A stretch of 39,738 nt of DNA from assembly GCA_022766945.1 (NCBI GenBank), contig JALEOU010000036.1, positions 1-39,738 on the forward strand, given 5' to 3'. The stretch comes from Fusicatenibacter sp. (GTDB lineage Bacteria; Bacillota; Clostridia; Lachnospirales; Lachnospiraceae). This document shows positions 8,422-17,754 of the stretch, piece after piece. The notes beneath the pieces are model-generated. The model was given only the letters and a program-made list of their open reading frames with translations, was not told where the DNA came from and searched no databases. Numbering within the stretch: the stretch's first letter is position 1; the number at the start of each line of letters is the position of its first letter. The position numbers and the translations under genes were made by a program.

Positions 8422-8467
8422 GGGGCAGCGCAGCCGCAGGAGAAAGTTGACGCTGCCCCGACTTTTG
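8422..8467 (+). terminator. Hairpin between pncB and the cvfB-like gene
   Basis: GGGGCAGCG (8422-8430) and CGCTGCCCC (8451-8459) pair perfectly around a 20-base loop. The T run behind (GACTTTT) is short, so termination may be partial. Confidence 0.6.
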
Positions 8468-8479
8468 GGAAGGAGTAAG

Positions 8480-9337
8480 ATGTTAAATATTGGAAGAAAG
8501 CAGAAACTGAAGGTGGTCAAAAAGGTGGATTTCGGTGTTTATCTGGCCGAAAAGAGTGATGCGGATATGAAAGACCGTGTGCTTCTCCCGGCAAAACAGG
8601 TTCCGGAAGGGACGAAAGAGGGAGATGTGGTTGAGGTTTTTCTCTACCGTGATTCCAGTGACCGCCTGATTGCCACCACAAATGAACCGAAGCTGACACT
8701 CGGACAGCTATCCGTGCTCACGGTAGCTGCCACGGGCAAGATCGGTGCATTTCTGGACTGGGGTCTGGAAAAAGACCTGTTCCTTCCTTTTAAGCAGCAG
8801 ACCAGGCGTCTGCATCCGGGAGATCAGGTATTGGTATCCCTTTACATCGACAAGAGCGAGAGACTCTGTGCGACCATGAAGGTTTATCATTTCCTGAAAA
8901 CCAATTCCCCTTATGTGGTGGGGGACACAGTGAAAGGACGGATTTACGAGATCAGCGGAAATTTTGGAGTGTTTGTCGCTGTGGATGACTGCTATTCCGG
9001 TCTGATTCCGAAACGGGAAGCGCAGGCGGATTACAATGTGGGACAGATCATCGAATGCCGTGTCACAGAGGTGAAGGAGGATGGCAAGCTGAATCTCTCC
9101 GCGCGGGGAAAGGCATATCAGCAGATTGAGATTGACGCCCAAAGCGTCCTCTCGGTCATCGAAGAATTTGCCGGTGTGCTGCCGTTTGACGATAAGGCTT
9201 CCCCTGAGGTGATCCAGAGAGAATTCGGCCTGAGCAAATCCGCATTTAAACGGGCGGTAGGTCATCTGATGAAAGAGCAAAAGGTTGTCATCGAAGATGG
9301 AAAGATCTGGGTGGCAGGGAAGAAGAAACAGTTTTAG
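8480..9337 (+). CDS. cvfB: CvfB-like S1-domain RNA-binding protein (YitL family)
   Basis: The 285-residue protein has the CvfB layout: OB/S1 modules in the first ~215 residues (LGQLSVLTVAATGKIGAFLDWGLEKDLFLPF and VVGDTVKGRIYEISGNFGVFVAVDDCYSGLIP are S1-like segments), then a winged-helix tail (~225-280, ASPEVIQREFGLSKSAFKRAVGHL). In Staphylococcus aureus the homologue affects virulence gene expression and binds RNA. The role here is inferred to be post-transcriptional. ATG 8480 has AAGGAG 5-10 bases upstream. The next gene starts 29 bases behind it. Confidence 0.88.
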   Translation: MLNIGRKQKLKVVKKVDFGVYLAEKSDADMKDRVLLPAKQVPEGTKEGDVVEVFLYRDSSDRLIATTNEPKLTLGQLSVLTVAATGKIGAFLDWGLEKDLFLPFKQQTRRLHPGDQVLVSLYIDKSERLCATMKVYHFLKTNSPYVVGDTVKGRIYEISGNFGVFVAVDDCYSGLIPKREAQADYNVGQIIECRVTEVKEDGKLNLSARGKAYQQIEIDAQSVLSVIEEFAGVLPFDDKASPEVIQREFGLSKSAFKRAVGHLMKEQKVVIEDGKIWVAGKKKQF

Positions 9338-9366
9338 CTGAACGGAAAGAAGGAGGATATTCGTCG

Positions 9367-9957
9367 GTGGACTCGATAGATTATTATGAACGGTATGCCA
9401 TACCGTATTACGAGCAAACCATAGACCTTGATATGTCAGAGGTAATGCAGCCGTTTCTCGATGCATTGCCGGAGGGAGCAGAGGAGATACTGGATCTGGG
9501 CTGCGGTTCGGGAAGAGATACCAAGACCCTGGAAGAGCTGGGCTATGTGGTAACAGCCATGGATGGCTCGGAAAAGATGTGTGAACTGGCGGAGATTTAT
9601 ACAGACCAGGAGATTCTTCATCTGAAATTTGAGGACATGGACTTCGACGAAGTTTTTGACGGCATCTGGGCGTGTGAGTCCCTGGTGCACGTTCCTTCGG
9701 AAGAGATAGAAGACATCATGGAGAAAGTCATGGATGCCTTAAAACCTGGCGGAATCCTGTATTTTTCTGTGTACGAAGGAGAGCGGGACGGCATGTACGG
9801 CGGCCGTTATTTCTGCGATTACACAGAAGAAGAGATACGGGAATTGATGGGCAGGTTTGGCCGGGCAAAGATCCTGGACATCTGGACGACGGACAATTTC
9901 CGAAGAGATGCAGACGACCTGCAGTGGCTGAATGTGCTGGTAAAGAAGAGAAAATAG
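9367..9957 (+). CDS. Class I SAM-dependent methyltransferase
   Basis: The 196-residue protein is a Rossmann-fold methyltransferase. Motif I is ILDLGCGSGRDT (41-52), the acidic end of strand 2 is AMDGSEKM, and the post-motif segment ALKPGGILYFSVYEG is present. The substrate is unknown. It starts with GTG at 9367 behind a full AAGGAGG (9350-9356). The short distance to the cvfB-like gene suggests cotranscription, and a strong terminator follows. Confidence 0.85.
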   Translation: MDSIDYYERYAIPYYEQTIDLDMSEVMQPFLDALPEGAEEILDLGCGSGRDTKTLEELGYVVTAMDGSEKMCELAEIYTDQEILHLKFEDMDFDEVFDGIWACESLVHVPSEEIEDIMEKVMDALKPGGILYFSVYEGERDGMYGGRYFCDYTEEEIRELMGRFGRAKILDIWTTDNFRRDADDLQWLNVLVKKRK

Positions 9958-10009
9958 GCTGCTGTGCGGAATCGTTACAGTTTACCTTGATATTGCAGGA
10001 GGAAAAGGA

Positions 10010-10040
10010 GGGAGTGCGCTTTTTTTGGCACTCCCTTTTA
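10010..10040 (+). terminator. Terminator ahead of dnaE
   Basis: GGGAGTGC (10010-10017) and GCACTCCC (10028-10035) pair around a T-rich loop and are followed by TTTTAT. It ends the methyltransferase unit 25 bases before the dnaE start, so it might also attenuate dnaE read-through. Confidence 0.7.
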
Positions 10041-10064
10041 TCAAAGAATCAGTGGGAGGAAGTT

Positions 10065-13000
10065 ATGAGTTTTGCCCATTTACATGTACACACGGAGTAC
10101 AGTCTTCTGGACGGCTCCAACAAGATACAGGAATATGTTCAGAGGGTCAAAGAGCTTGGGATGGACAGCGCAGCCATCACCGATCACGGAGTGATGTTTG
10201 GCTGTATAGATTTCTATAAAGCGGCTCATGCAGCGGGGATCAATCCGATCCTGGGCTGTGAGGTGTATGTGACACCCGGCTCCCGGTTTGACAGGGAGAC
10301 GGTGCGCGGTGAGGACCGATATTATCATCTGGTGTTGCTTGCAGAGAATAATCAGGGCTATTCCAATCTGATGAAGATTGTCTCTGCCGGATTTGTGGAT
10401 GGATTTTATTACAAACCCCGGATCGATCTGGAAATTCTGAGACAATACCACGAGGGAATCATTGCACTTTCCGCCTGCCTGGCTGGGGAAGTGGCCCGCT
10501 ATCTGGTGCGAAATCTTTACGAGGAAGCCAAAAAAGCAGCGCTCCGTTACGAGGAAATCTTCGGAAAGGGGAATTTCTTTCTGGAGCTGCAGGACCACGG
10601 AATTCCCGAACAGCACCTGGTGAATCAGCAGCTGGTGCGCCTTTCTGCTGAGACGGGAATTGAGCTGGTGGCAACCAATGACATTCATTATACATATGAA
10701 AAGGATGCGGATTCCCACGATATCCTGCTGTGCCTGCAGACCGGCAAGAAACTGGCCGACGAGGACAGGATGCGCTATGAGGGCGGACAGTACTATGTAA
10801 AATCAGAGACGGAGATGGCGGCGCTGTTTCCCTATGCAAAGCAGGCGATTGAGAATACACAGAAAATCGCAGACCGCTGCCATGTGACCATCGAGTTCGG
10901 CGTCACAAAACTGCCGAAATTTGATGTGCCGGACGGGTATACGTCCTGGGAATATCTGCAGAAGCTCTGTTATGACGGTCTGGAACGTCTGTATGAGCCT
11001 GTGACGGAAGAACTGGGTGACAGATTGCGCTATGAGCTGGATACGATTCAGAAGATGGGGTATGTGGATTACTTCCTGATTGTGTGGGACTTCATCAAAT
11101 TTGCCAGGGATCATGATATTATCGTCGGACCAGGGCGTGGTTCCGCAGCGGGAAGTCTGGTATCCTACACGCTTGGCATTACCCAGCTGGATCCCATGCG
11201 GTATCAGCTCCTGTTTGAGCGTTTTCTGAATCCGGAGCGTGTGACGATGCCTGATATCGACGTGGATTTCTGCTTCGAGCGCCGGGGCGAGGTGATCGAC
11301 TATGTGACCCGCAAATACGGCAAGGACAGAGTGGTGCAGATCGTCACATTTGGTACCCTGGCAGCCAGAGGTGTGATCCGGGATGTGGGCCGCGTGCTGG
11401 ATATGCCCTATGCCCAGGTGGATGCGATCGCAAAGATGATTCCGAATGAGCTGAATATTACGATCGACCGGGCACTGGAGATGAACCATGAGCTGAGAGA
11501 ACTGTATGAGAGCAATGACGAGGTGTCTCATCTGATTGATATGTCCAGGCGTCTGGAGGGTCTGCCGCGTCATACCTCGATGCATGCAGCCGGAGTCGTG
11601 ATCGGTTCGCGCCCGCTGGATGAGTTTGTGCCCCTCTCAAGAGGAAGCGATGGCACGATTGTCACACAGTTTACGATGACAACGCTGGAAGAGCTGGGAC
11701 TTCTGAAAATGGATTTCCTTGGCCTTCGGACGCTGACCGTCATTCAGAATGCGGAGAAACTGGCAGAAAAAGACAATCATGTGAAGCTGGATTTGATGAA
11801 GATTGACTACAACGACCCGAAGGTGCTCGGCATGATCGGTGCGGCGAAGACTGTGGGTGTTTTCCAGCTGGAAAGTGCCGGAATGAAAAACTTCATGAAA
11901 GAATTAAAGCCCCAGAATCTGGAGGATATCATTGCCGGTATTTCTCTGTATCGTCCGGGCCCCATGGATTTTATTCCGCAGTATATCCGCGGTAAGAATC
12001 ATCCGGAATCTGTGACGTATGATACCCCGCTTCTGGAGTCGATTCTTTCCCCGACTTATGGCTGTATCGTCTATCAGGAGCAGGTTATGCAGATTGTGCA
12101 GACACTGGCGGGCTACTCCCTTGGCCGTGCGGATCTGGTGCGGCGTGCCATGTCGAAAAAGAAAGCGTCCGTGATGGAGAAGGAGCGGAAAAACTTTGTC
12201 TATGGAAATGACGCGGAAGGTGTGCCGGGCTGTATCAGAAACGGGATTGATGAGGAGACGGCCAATAAGATATATGATGAAATGATTGACTTTGCCAAGT
12301 ATGCTTTCAACAAGTCTCATGCAGCTGCCTACGCAGTGGTATCTTATCAGACGGCATGGCTGAAATATTATTACCCTGTGGAATTTATGGCGGCGCTTAT
12401 GACCTCCTGCATAGACAATCCGGGAAAGGTGGCGGAGTATATTCTGAATTCCCGCCAGATGGGAATCTCGATTCTGCCTCCGGATATCAACCGAAGCGAA
12501 GGAAAATTCACCGTGGATGGCAAAGCGATCCGCTACGGAATGGCAGCGATCAAGGGAATCGGCAAACCGGTGATGGATGCCATCGTGGAGGAGCGAAAGA
12601 ATGGAGGTCCGTTTGTATCTCTCCGGGATTTTGCGGAGCGATTGAGCGGTAAGGAAGTAAACAAAAGAACGGTGGAAAATTTTATCAAGGCGGGCGCTTT
12701 TGACTGCTTTGGCGCAACGAGAAAGCAGATGATGCAGGTTTATGTCCGGATCCTGGATGATGTGGCCCGGGACAAGAAGAATTCTCTGACCGGACAGATG
12801 AGTCTGTTTGATTTTGTGGACGATGAGACGAAAAAATCTTATGAAATCACCTATCCGGATGTGGGCGAATTTGACAAAAGTGACAAGCTGGCTTTTGAAA
12901 AAGAAGTGCTGGGAATTTATATCAGCGGCCATCCGCTGGAAGAGCAGGAGATGTGCTGGCGAAAGAATATTACTGCAGTGACGACGGATTTTCAGCCGGA

Positions 13001-13538
13001 TGAAGAGACCGGAATGCCAAAGGTTCAGGATGGTGCCACCGAGACCGTGGGCGGCATTATCATGGATAAAAAACTGAAATATACAAAGAATAATAAGACC
13101 ATGGCATTTCTTACGCTGGAGGATCTGCTGGGAAGTATGGAGATTGTCGTATTTCCGAGAGACTACGAAAGGAATGCATCCCTGATGCAGATCGATGCGA
13201 GGGTATTTGTCCGCGGACGTGTGTCTGCTGAGGATGATAAGCCAAGCAAACTGATTTGTGAGCGGATTGTACCTTTTGAGGACATACCGAGAGAGCTGTG
13301 GATTCAGTTTGCGGACAAGGAGACTTATGAGAGGGAAGTTGCCGGATTATATGAGATTCTCAGGGAATCGGACGGAAATGATCAAGTGGTACTTTATATC
13401 CGTTCGGCAAAAGCCATGAAAAAGCTTCCGCCGAGCCGAAGTGTCTGCGCAGACGGGCATCTGATAGAGATTTTGACTACAAAATATGGTACCGGGAACG
13501 TGAAAGTTGTAGAAAAGAGTATTGAAAAACGGCAATAA
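10065..13538 (+). CDS. dnaE: DNA polymerase III alpha subunit (DnaE)
   Basis: This 1157-residue replicative C-family polymerase opens with the PHP domain (FAHLHVHTEYSLLDGSNKI, residues 3-21, with metal-type histidines). The palm region GPGRGSAAGSLVSYTLGI leads into PDIDVDF (396-402), whose D397 and D399 match the catalytic aspartates of E. coli alpha. The fingers (YGCIVYQEQVMQI), tandem HhH motifs and a C-terminal OB domain (VGGIIMDKKLKYTKNNKTM) follow. The ATG at 10065 is chosen for GGGAGGA 5-11 bases upstream and because the protein then starts right at the PHP domain. It is followed by pfkA, a pairing common in Firmicutes. Confidence 0.97.
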   Translation: MSFAHLHVHTEYSLLDGSNKIQEYVQRVKELGMDSAAITDHGVMFGCIDFYKAAHAAGINPILGCEVYVTPGSRFDRETVRGEDRYYHLVLLAENNQGYSNLMKIVSAGFVDGFYYKPRIDLEILRQYHEGIIALSACLAGEVARYLVRNLYEEAKKAALRYEEIFGKGNFFLELQDHGIPEQHLVNQQLVRLSAETGIELVATNDIHYTYEKDADSHDILLCLQTGKKLADEDRMRYEGGQYYVKSETEMAALFPYAKQAIENTQKIADRCHVTIEFGVTKLPKFDVPDGYTSWEYLQKLCYDGLERLYEPVTEELGDRLRYELDTIQKMGYVDYFLIVWDFIKFARDHDIIVGPGRGSAAGSLVSYTLGITQLDPMRYQLLFERFLNPERVTMPDIDVDFCFERRGEVIDYVTRKYGKDRVVQIVTFGTLAARGVIRDVGRVLDMPYAQVDAIAKMIPNELNITIDRALEMNHELRELYESNDEVSHLIDMSRRLEGLPRHTSMHAAGVVIGSRPLDEFVPLSRGSDGTIVTQFTMTTLEELGLLKMDFLGLRTLTVIQNAEKLAEKDNHVKLDLMKIDYNDPKVLGMIGAAKTVGVFQLESAGMKNFMKELKPQNLEDIIAGISLYRPGPMDFIPQYIRGKNHPESVTYDTPLLESILSPTYGCIVYQEQVMQIVQTLAGYSLGRADLVRRAMSKKKASVMEKERKNFVYGNDAEGVPGCIRNGIDEETANKIYDEMIDFAKYAFNKSHAAAYAVVSYQTAWLKYYYPVEFMAALMTSCIDNPGKVAEYILNSRQMGISILPPDINRSEGKFTVDGKAIRYGMAAIKGIGKPVMDAIVEERKNGGPFVSLRDFAERLSGKEVNKRTVENFIKAGAFDCFGATRKQMMQVYVRILDDVARDKKNSLTGQMSLFDFVDDETKKSYEITYPDVGEFDKSDKLAFEKEVLGIYISGHPLEEQEMCWRKNITAVTTDFQPDEETGMPKVQDGATETVGGIIMDKKLKYTKNNKTMAFLTLEDLLGSMEIVVFPRDYERNASLMQIDARVFVRGRVSAEDDKPSKLICERIVPFEDIPRELWIQFADKETYEREVAGLYEILRESDGNDQVVLYIRSAKAMKKLPPSRSVCADGHLIEILTTKYGTGNVKVVEKSIEKRQ

Positions 13539-13550
13539 ATGCATTAAAAT
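13522..13550 (+). promoter_or_regulatory. Promoter of pfkA
   Basis: TTGAAA (13522-13527), 17 bases, then TAAAAT (13545-13550), at the end of dnaE and 65 bases before pfkA. Confidence 0.6.
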
Positions 13551-13614
13551 GAAGCTGTGTGTGATTATTAAGAAAGATCAATTTTAATGTGTGTGATGAG
13601 ATGGAGGAATTCAT

Positions 13615-14607
13615 ATGGCAACGACTAGCAAGGTAAAGACAATTGGTGTGCTGACCAGCGGCGGTGATGCGCCTGGTATGAACGCCGCAATCCGTGCAGC
13701 CGTGAGACGCGGCTTACAGCAAGGTGTTCAGATGAAGGGTATCCTGAAGGGCTATGACGGTCTGATGAACGAGGAAATCATTGACATGACAGCCCGTGAT
13801 GTGTCTGACACGATTGAGCGAGGCGGTACGATTCTGTATACAGCACGCTGTGCTGAGATGCGGACACCGGAAGGCCAGAAGCGCGCAGCAGAAACCTGCA
13901 GGAAGTACGGAATTGATGGTCTGGTAGTCATCGGAGGAGACGGTTCTTTTGCCGGTGCGCAAAAGCTGGCAGCTCTTGGCATCAATACAGTAGGTGTGCC
14001 GGGGACCATTGATTTGGACATCGCCTGTACCGAGTATACCATCGGATTTGATACGGCTGTGAATACTGCAATGGAAGCCATCGATAAGGTACGTGATACA
14101 TCCACTTCCCATGAGAGATGCTCGATCATCGAGGTTATGGGACGAAATGCCGGATACATCGCTCTGTGGTGCGGTATTGCCAACGGTGCAGAGGATATTC
14201 TGCTTCCGGAGAAATACGATTACGATGAGCAGAAGATTATCAACAATATCATCGAAAACCGTAAGAAGGGCAAGAAGCATCATATCATCATCAATGCCGA
14301 GGGTATCGGCCATTCCACCAGCATGGCGCGTCGTATTGAGGCAGCTACCGGTATTGAGACACGTGCGACGATCCTCGGACACATGCAGAGGGGCGGAAGT
14401 CCGACCTGTAAGGACCGTGTCTATGCTTCCATCATGGGTGCTTATGCAGTTGATCTGCTGATCGCAGGAAAGTCTGATCGCGTTGTAGCATATCACAACG
14501 GTGAATATGTGGATTACGATATCGATGAGGCACTTTCCATGAAGAAAACTCTGCCGGAGTATCAGTGGGAGATTGCAAAGGCGTTGTCATATAACTATAA
14601 TAAATAG
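13615..14607 (+). CDS. pfkA: ATP-dependent 6-phosphofructokinase
   Basis: This 330-residue cytoplasmic enzyme phosphorylates fructose 6-phosphate in glycolysis. It shows the nucleotide loop GVLTSGGDAPGMNA (11-24), GGDGS (107-111; the glycine after GGD is typical of ATP rather than pyrophosphate enzymes), and the catalytic loop PGTIDLD (129-135) with D133 and D135. Later come DTSTSHERCSIIEVMGR and LGHMQRGGSPT. The usual TIDND asparagine is leucine, as I recall in other clostridial PfkA proteins. GGAGG 9-13 bases upstream supports the start. A promoter precedes it and a strong terminator follows. Confidence 0.97.
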   Translation: MATTSKVKTIGVLTSGGDAPGMNAAIRAAVRRGLQQGVQMKGILKGYDGLMNEEIIDMTARDVSDTIERGGTILYTARCAEMRTPEGQKRAAETCRKYGIDGLVVIGGDGSFAGAQKLAALGINTVGVPGTIDLDIACTEYTIGFDTAVNTAMEAIDKVRDTSTSHERCSIIEVMGRNAGYIALWCGIANGAEDILLPEKYDYDEQKIINNIIENRKKGKKHHIIINAEGIGHSTSMARRIEAATGIETRATILGHMQRGGSPTCKDRVYASIMGAYAVDLLIAGKSDRVVAYHNGEYVDYDIDEALSMKKTLPEYQWEIAKALSYNYNK

Positions 14608-14624
14608 GGAAAACCAGTAGAATC

Positions 14625-14664
14625 AAAAACGGGCTGACGCAGCAAGATGCCAGCCCGTTTTTTT
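14625..14664 (+). terminator. Terminator after pfkA
   Basis: CGGGCTG (14630-14636) and CAGCCCG (14651-14657) pair, flanked by AAAAA and a run of seven T. Confidence 0.85.
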
Positions 14665-14719
14665 ATCATACACTGCCAGGAATAAAAGCATTTGCTCTCA
14701 TGTGAGGAGGAATGATTCA

Positions 14720-16096
14720 TTGAACAAAAAGAAAAAGAGCCATCTTCCTGCGGAGCGGATTATGGTGATTGGATTTGCTTCGGTCATTTTGCTGGGTACA
14801 GTTTTGCTGTCACTGCCCTGTGCTGCAGCCAATGGGCAGCGGGCGGGTTTTCTGGATGCATTGTTCACGGCGACCACATCCGTCTGTGTGACCGGTCTGG
14901 TGACTGTTCCCACGGCAACCTATTGGAGCACATTTGGAAAAGTGGTCATCCTGCTGCTGATTCAGTTCGGCGGTCTTGGGATTATGGCATGCCTGATGAT
15001 GTTTCTTTTGCTTATGAAGAGAAGAATCAGTCTGCAAAACAGAAAGCTGATTCAGGATACCTATAATCTGCCGGTATTAAAAGGCGCAGTTGGCGCGATC
15101 CGCAGGCTTCTGATCGGTACTTTCACAGTGGAGGGCGCAGGAGCAGTATGCTACAGTTTTTATTTTGTCCCGGAATACGGATGGGGGAAGGGAATCGCAT
15201 TTTCCGTTTTTCATGCGGTTTCCGCATTCTGCAACGCGGGAATTGATATCGTCGGGGAATCCTCATTTGTTCCGTTTCTGAAAAACCCGCTGATCAACCT
15301 GACTACGATGGGCCTGATTGTCTTAAGCGGACTGGGATTTCCCGTCTGGTGGGAGGTCCTGGAGCGAATTGGCGGTCTGATCCGCAGAAAATACAGCAGA
15401 AGAAATTTTGTGAGGGGATTCACACTGCATACGAAGCTGGTTCTTGCGACCACAGGAATTCTGATTGTGGGCGGTGCGGTGGTGATCCTGCTTCTGGACT
15501 GGAATCATCCGGAGTCACTTGGAAGACTGAGTACACCTTACAAGGTCATGGCAGCATTCTTTCAGTCCATTACCACCAGAACAGCGGGATTTGAGACGAT
15601 ACCTCAGAAAAATTTTACCGAGAGCACAGCCCTTGTCTGTATGGTGATGATGTTTATCGGAGGCTCTCCGATGGGAACCGCAGGCGGTGTCAAGACAACT
15701 ACCATTGCTATCATCTTTCTGATGGTGGGAGCCTATATCAAGGCGAATTCGGATACGGAGGCCTGCGGGAGAAAGGTTGCAGAAGAAAATCTGCGCTCGG
15801 CTGTGGTGATCTTCTTTTACGGTATGGGAATTGTCATTATTGCCACGACGGCACTGATCGCAGTGACAGGCAGTCCGCTCCTGGACTGTCTCTATGAGAT
15901 TGTTTCCGCGGTGGCAACAGTGGGACTGACCCGTTCTTTGACACCGGGGCTGCCGCCAGAGGGAAAATGTATTGTGATTGCCGTAATGTTTATGGGACGA
16001 ATCGGCCCGATTACTCTGGCCGTTGCGCTGACCAGAAAGAGCCGAAACAAAAAAGCCAGAATTGAGAGACCGGAACAGCAGATTCTGGTGGGATAG
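14720..16096 (+). CDS. ktrB: Potassium uptake channel subunit, TrkH/KtrB family
   Basis: The 458-residue membrane protein has the four pore-loop repeats of the superfamily of K+ transporters: TSVCVTGL, SAFCNAGID, TRTAGFE and VATVGLT, each with its selectivity-filter glycine, plus about eight to ten hydrophobic helices. Together with the next gene it should form a Ktr-type K+ (Na+-coupled) importer. I chose TTG 14720 because GAGGAGG (14704-14710) sits nine bases upstream. A GTG at 14702 is in frame but lies before that site and would add six residues. The start choice is moderately sure. Confidence 0.92.
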   Translation: MNKKKKSHLPAERIMVIGFASVILLGTVLLSLPCAAANGQRAGFLDALFTATTSVCVTGLVTVPTATYWSTFGKVVILLLIQFGGLGIMACLMMFLLLMKRRISLQNRKLIQDTYNLPVLKGAVGAIRRLLIGTFTVEGAGAVCYSFYFVPEYGWGKGIAFSVFHAVSAFCNAGIDIVGESSFVPFLKNPLINLTTMGLIVLSGLGFPVWWEVLERIGGLIRRKYSRRNFVRGFTLHTKLVLATTGILIVGGAVVILLLDWNHPESLGRLSTPYKVMAAFFQSITTRTAGFETIPQKNFTESTALVCMVMMFIGGSPMGTAGGVKTTTIAIIFLMVGAYIKANSDTEACGRKVAEENLRSAVVIFFYGMGIVIIATTALIAVTGSPLLDCLYEIVSAVATVGLTRSLTPGLPPEGKCIVIAVMFMGRIGPITLAVALTRKSRNKKARIERPEQQILVG

Positions 16097-16122
16097 CAGC
16101 AAGAAGGAGGAAATAGAACAGT

Positions 16123-16776
16123 ATGGGAAAACAGTATGCAGTGCTGGGACTTGGAAAATTTGGCTATGCTGTAGCAGTGACCCTTGCGCAGGCAGGCTGT
16201 CAGGTGCTGGCGGTGGATAGAAACGCGGAGATTGTGCAGGAGATTGCCGATCAGGTAACGTATGCCGTCAGGGCGGATGTCACGGACAGCCGTGTATTTG
16301 ATTCTCTGGGCATCAGCAATATGGACGTGGTAATCGTGGGTATTTCTGAAAACATGGAGGCCAGCACACTGGCCACCATACAGGCCAAAGAGGCAGGTGT
16401 TCCGACAGTCATCGCCAAGGGCATGAATAAGATACACGCGAATATTCTAAGGAAAGTAGGAGCGGATCAGGTTGTGATGGCAGAGAGTGAGACGGGAGTG
16501 CGCCTGGCGAAGAATCTGATGTCCGGTGGTTTTCAGGATTTCTTTATGCTGTCAGATTCTTTCTCGATTGTGGAAATGCCTCTGCCGGAGACCTGGGTGA
16601 ATCAGAGTCTGCAGCAGCTGGATCTGCGCAGAAAGTACGGCATCAATGTGGTTGGTGTAAAATCCGCGGATGAAATCCGTGCTTCGGTGAATCCCAGGGA
16701 ACTCTTAAGGGAAGGGGATATTCTGATTCTGATCGGCGGGAACAAAGATCTTGCAAAAATGATGAAGAAGAGATAG
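16123..16776 (+). CDS. ktrA: Potassium uptake regulatory subunit, TrkA/KtrA family
   Basis: The 217-residue cytoplasmic protein has an RCK_N Rossmann domain (GLGKFG at 9-14, with D32 closing strand 2) and a C-terminal RCK_C/TrkA_C domain (~135-215). KtrA octamers gate KtrB in response to ATP/ADP, and RCK_C domains commonly bind cyclic di-AMP. The order ktrB then ktrA, 26 bases apart with AAGGAGG before the ATG, marks one operon. Confidence 0.93.
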   Translation: MGKQYAVLGLGKFGYAVAVTLAQAGCQVLAVDRNAEIVQEIADQVTYAVRADVTDSRVFDSLGISNMDVVIVGISENMEASTLATIQAKEAGVPTVIAKGMNKIHANILRKVGADQVVMAESETGVRLAKNLMSGGFQDFFMLSDSFSIVEMPLPETWVNQSLQQLDLRRKYGINVVGVKSADEIRASVNPRELLREGDILILIGGNKDLAKMMKKR

Positions 16777-16807
16777 AATTTTGCGAAGAATGAGCAGGTG
16801 AAAGACA

Positions 16808-17617
16808 ATGATTACAAGTACAGGCAACAGTCAGGTAAAACATATCATGCTTTTGAACCGCAAGGCAAAAGAGCGCCGTGCCCAGGGACTCTTTGTGGCG
16901 GAGGGAGAGAAAATGTACCGGGAAGCTCCGCAATCCTGGATCAGGAAAGTATATCTGTCCGAAAGTTTCCAAAAGATGAATGAAACGCTTCGGGATGGTA
17001 TAGAATATGAAACAGTAGAGGATCGGGTGTTCGCGTCCATGTGTGATACCAAAACACCCCAGGGAGTGCTGACTCTGCTTCGCATGCCCTTCTATGAGCC
17101 GGAGCAGGTGCTTGGAGGACCGTGTCCGCTGCTCATGGTGCTCGAGGATCTGCAGGATCCGGGAAATGTGGGCACGATCATCCGCACCGCTGAGGGAGCC
17201 GGGGTTACAGGAGTCATCTTAAGCCAGAACAGCGCAGACCTTTTTAATCCGAAAACGATCCGTTCTACCATGGGATCGATCTACCGCATGCCGTTTCTTG
17301 TCACATCCAACCCGGTCGGATTTGTGCAGGAATTAAAGCGGCAGGGAATCGCTGTGTATGCTGCGCATCTGAATGGAAAAAATTCTTACCGTAAGGAAGA
17401 CTATACCGGTCCCACAGCCTTTCTGATCGGAAATGAAGGCAACGGTCTGTCGGAGGCGATGGCGAAGGAGGCATCCCGCCTCATCCGGATCCCTATGGAA
17501 GGCCGCGTGGAATCGCTGAACGCAGCGGTAGCATCTGCCATCCTTATGTATGAAGCTCATTCCCAGAGAACGATTGCTGTTCAGACCGCACGGCGTCCGT
17601 TGCCATCTGAACAGTAA
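16808..17617 (+). CDS. TrmH/SpoU-family RNA 2'-O-methyltransferase
   Basis: The 269-residue protein has an N-terminal substrate-binding domain (1-~95) and a trefoil-knot SPOUT catalytic domain. All three family motifs are visible: LEDLQDPGNVGTIIRTAEG (~117-135), FLIGNEGNGLS and IPMEGRVESLNAAVASAI near the end. It is expected to methylate ribose in rRNA or tRNA; the exact nucleotide cannot be read from sequence. It lies 31 bases behind ktrA with a weak GCAGGTG-type site, so it is probably in the same transcript. Confidence 0.9.
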   Translation: MITSTGNSQVKHIMLLNRKAKERRAQGLFVAEGEKMYREAPQSWIRKVYLSESFQKMNETLRDGIEYETVEDRVFASMCDTKTPQGVLTLLRMPFYEPEQVLGGPCPLLMVLEDLQDPGNVGTIIRTAEGAGVTGVILSQNSADLFNPKTIRSTMGSIYRMPFLVTSNPVGFVQELKRQGIAVYAAHLNGKNSYRKEDYTGPTAFLIGNEGNGLSEAMAKEASRLIRIPMEGRVESLNAAVASAILMYEAHSQRTIAVQTARRPLPSEQ

Positions 17618-17657
17618 CGGAGAACGTGATTATTTTGTTACGTTTTCCTTAAGTCTA

Positions 17658-17686
17658 TCGACATTAAGGGTGGTTTAGGATAGAAT
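17658..17686 (+). promoter_or_regulatory. Promoter of the polysaccharide deacetylase gene
   Basis: TCGACA (17658-17663), 17 bases, then TAGAAT (17681-17686), about 70 bases before the start codon. Confidence 0.5.
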
Positions 17687-17754
17687 AAGGTTGGATCGTT
17701 ACGGAATTTGTTGTATTGCAGAAGTTATGCGTATCAGGGGAGGAATCATTTTTT

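Noticed and set aside
11904-12932. Minus-strand open frame of 342 codons within dnaE
   Set aside because: It is antisense to conserved DnaE sequence and has no family resemblance.
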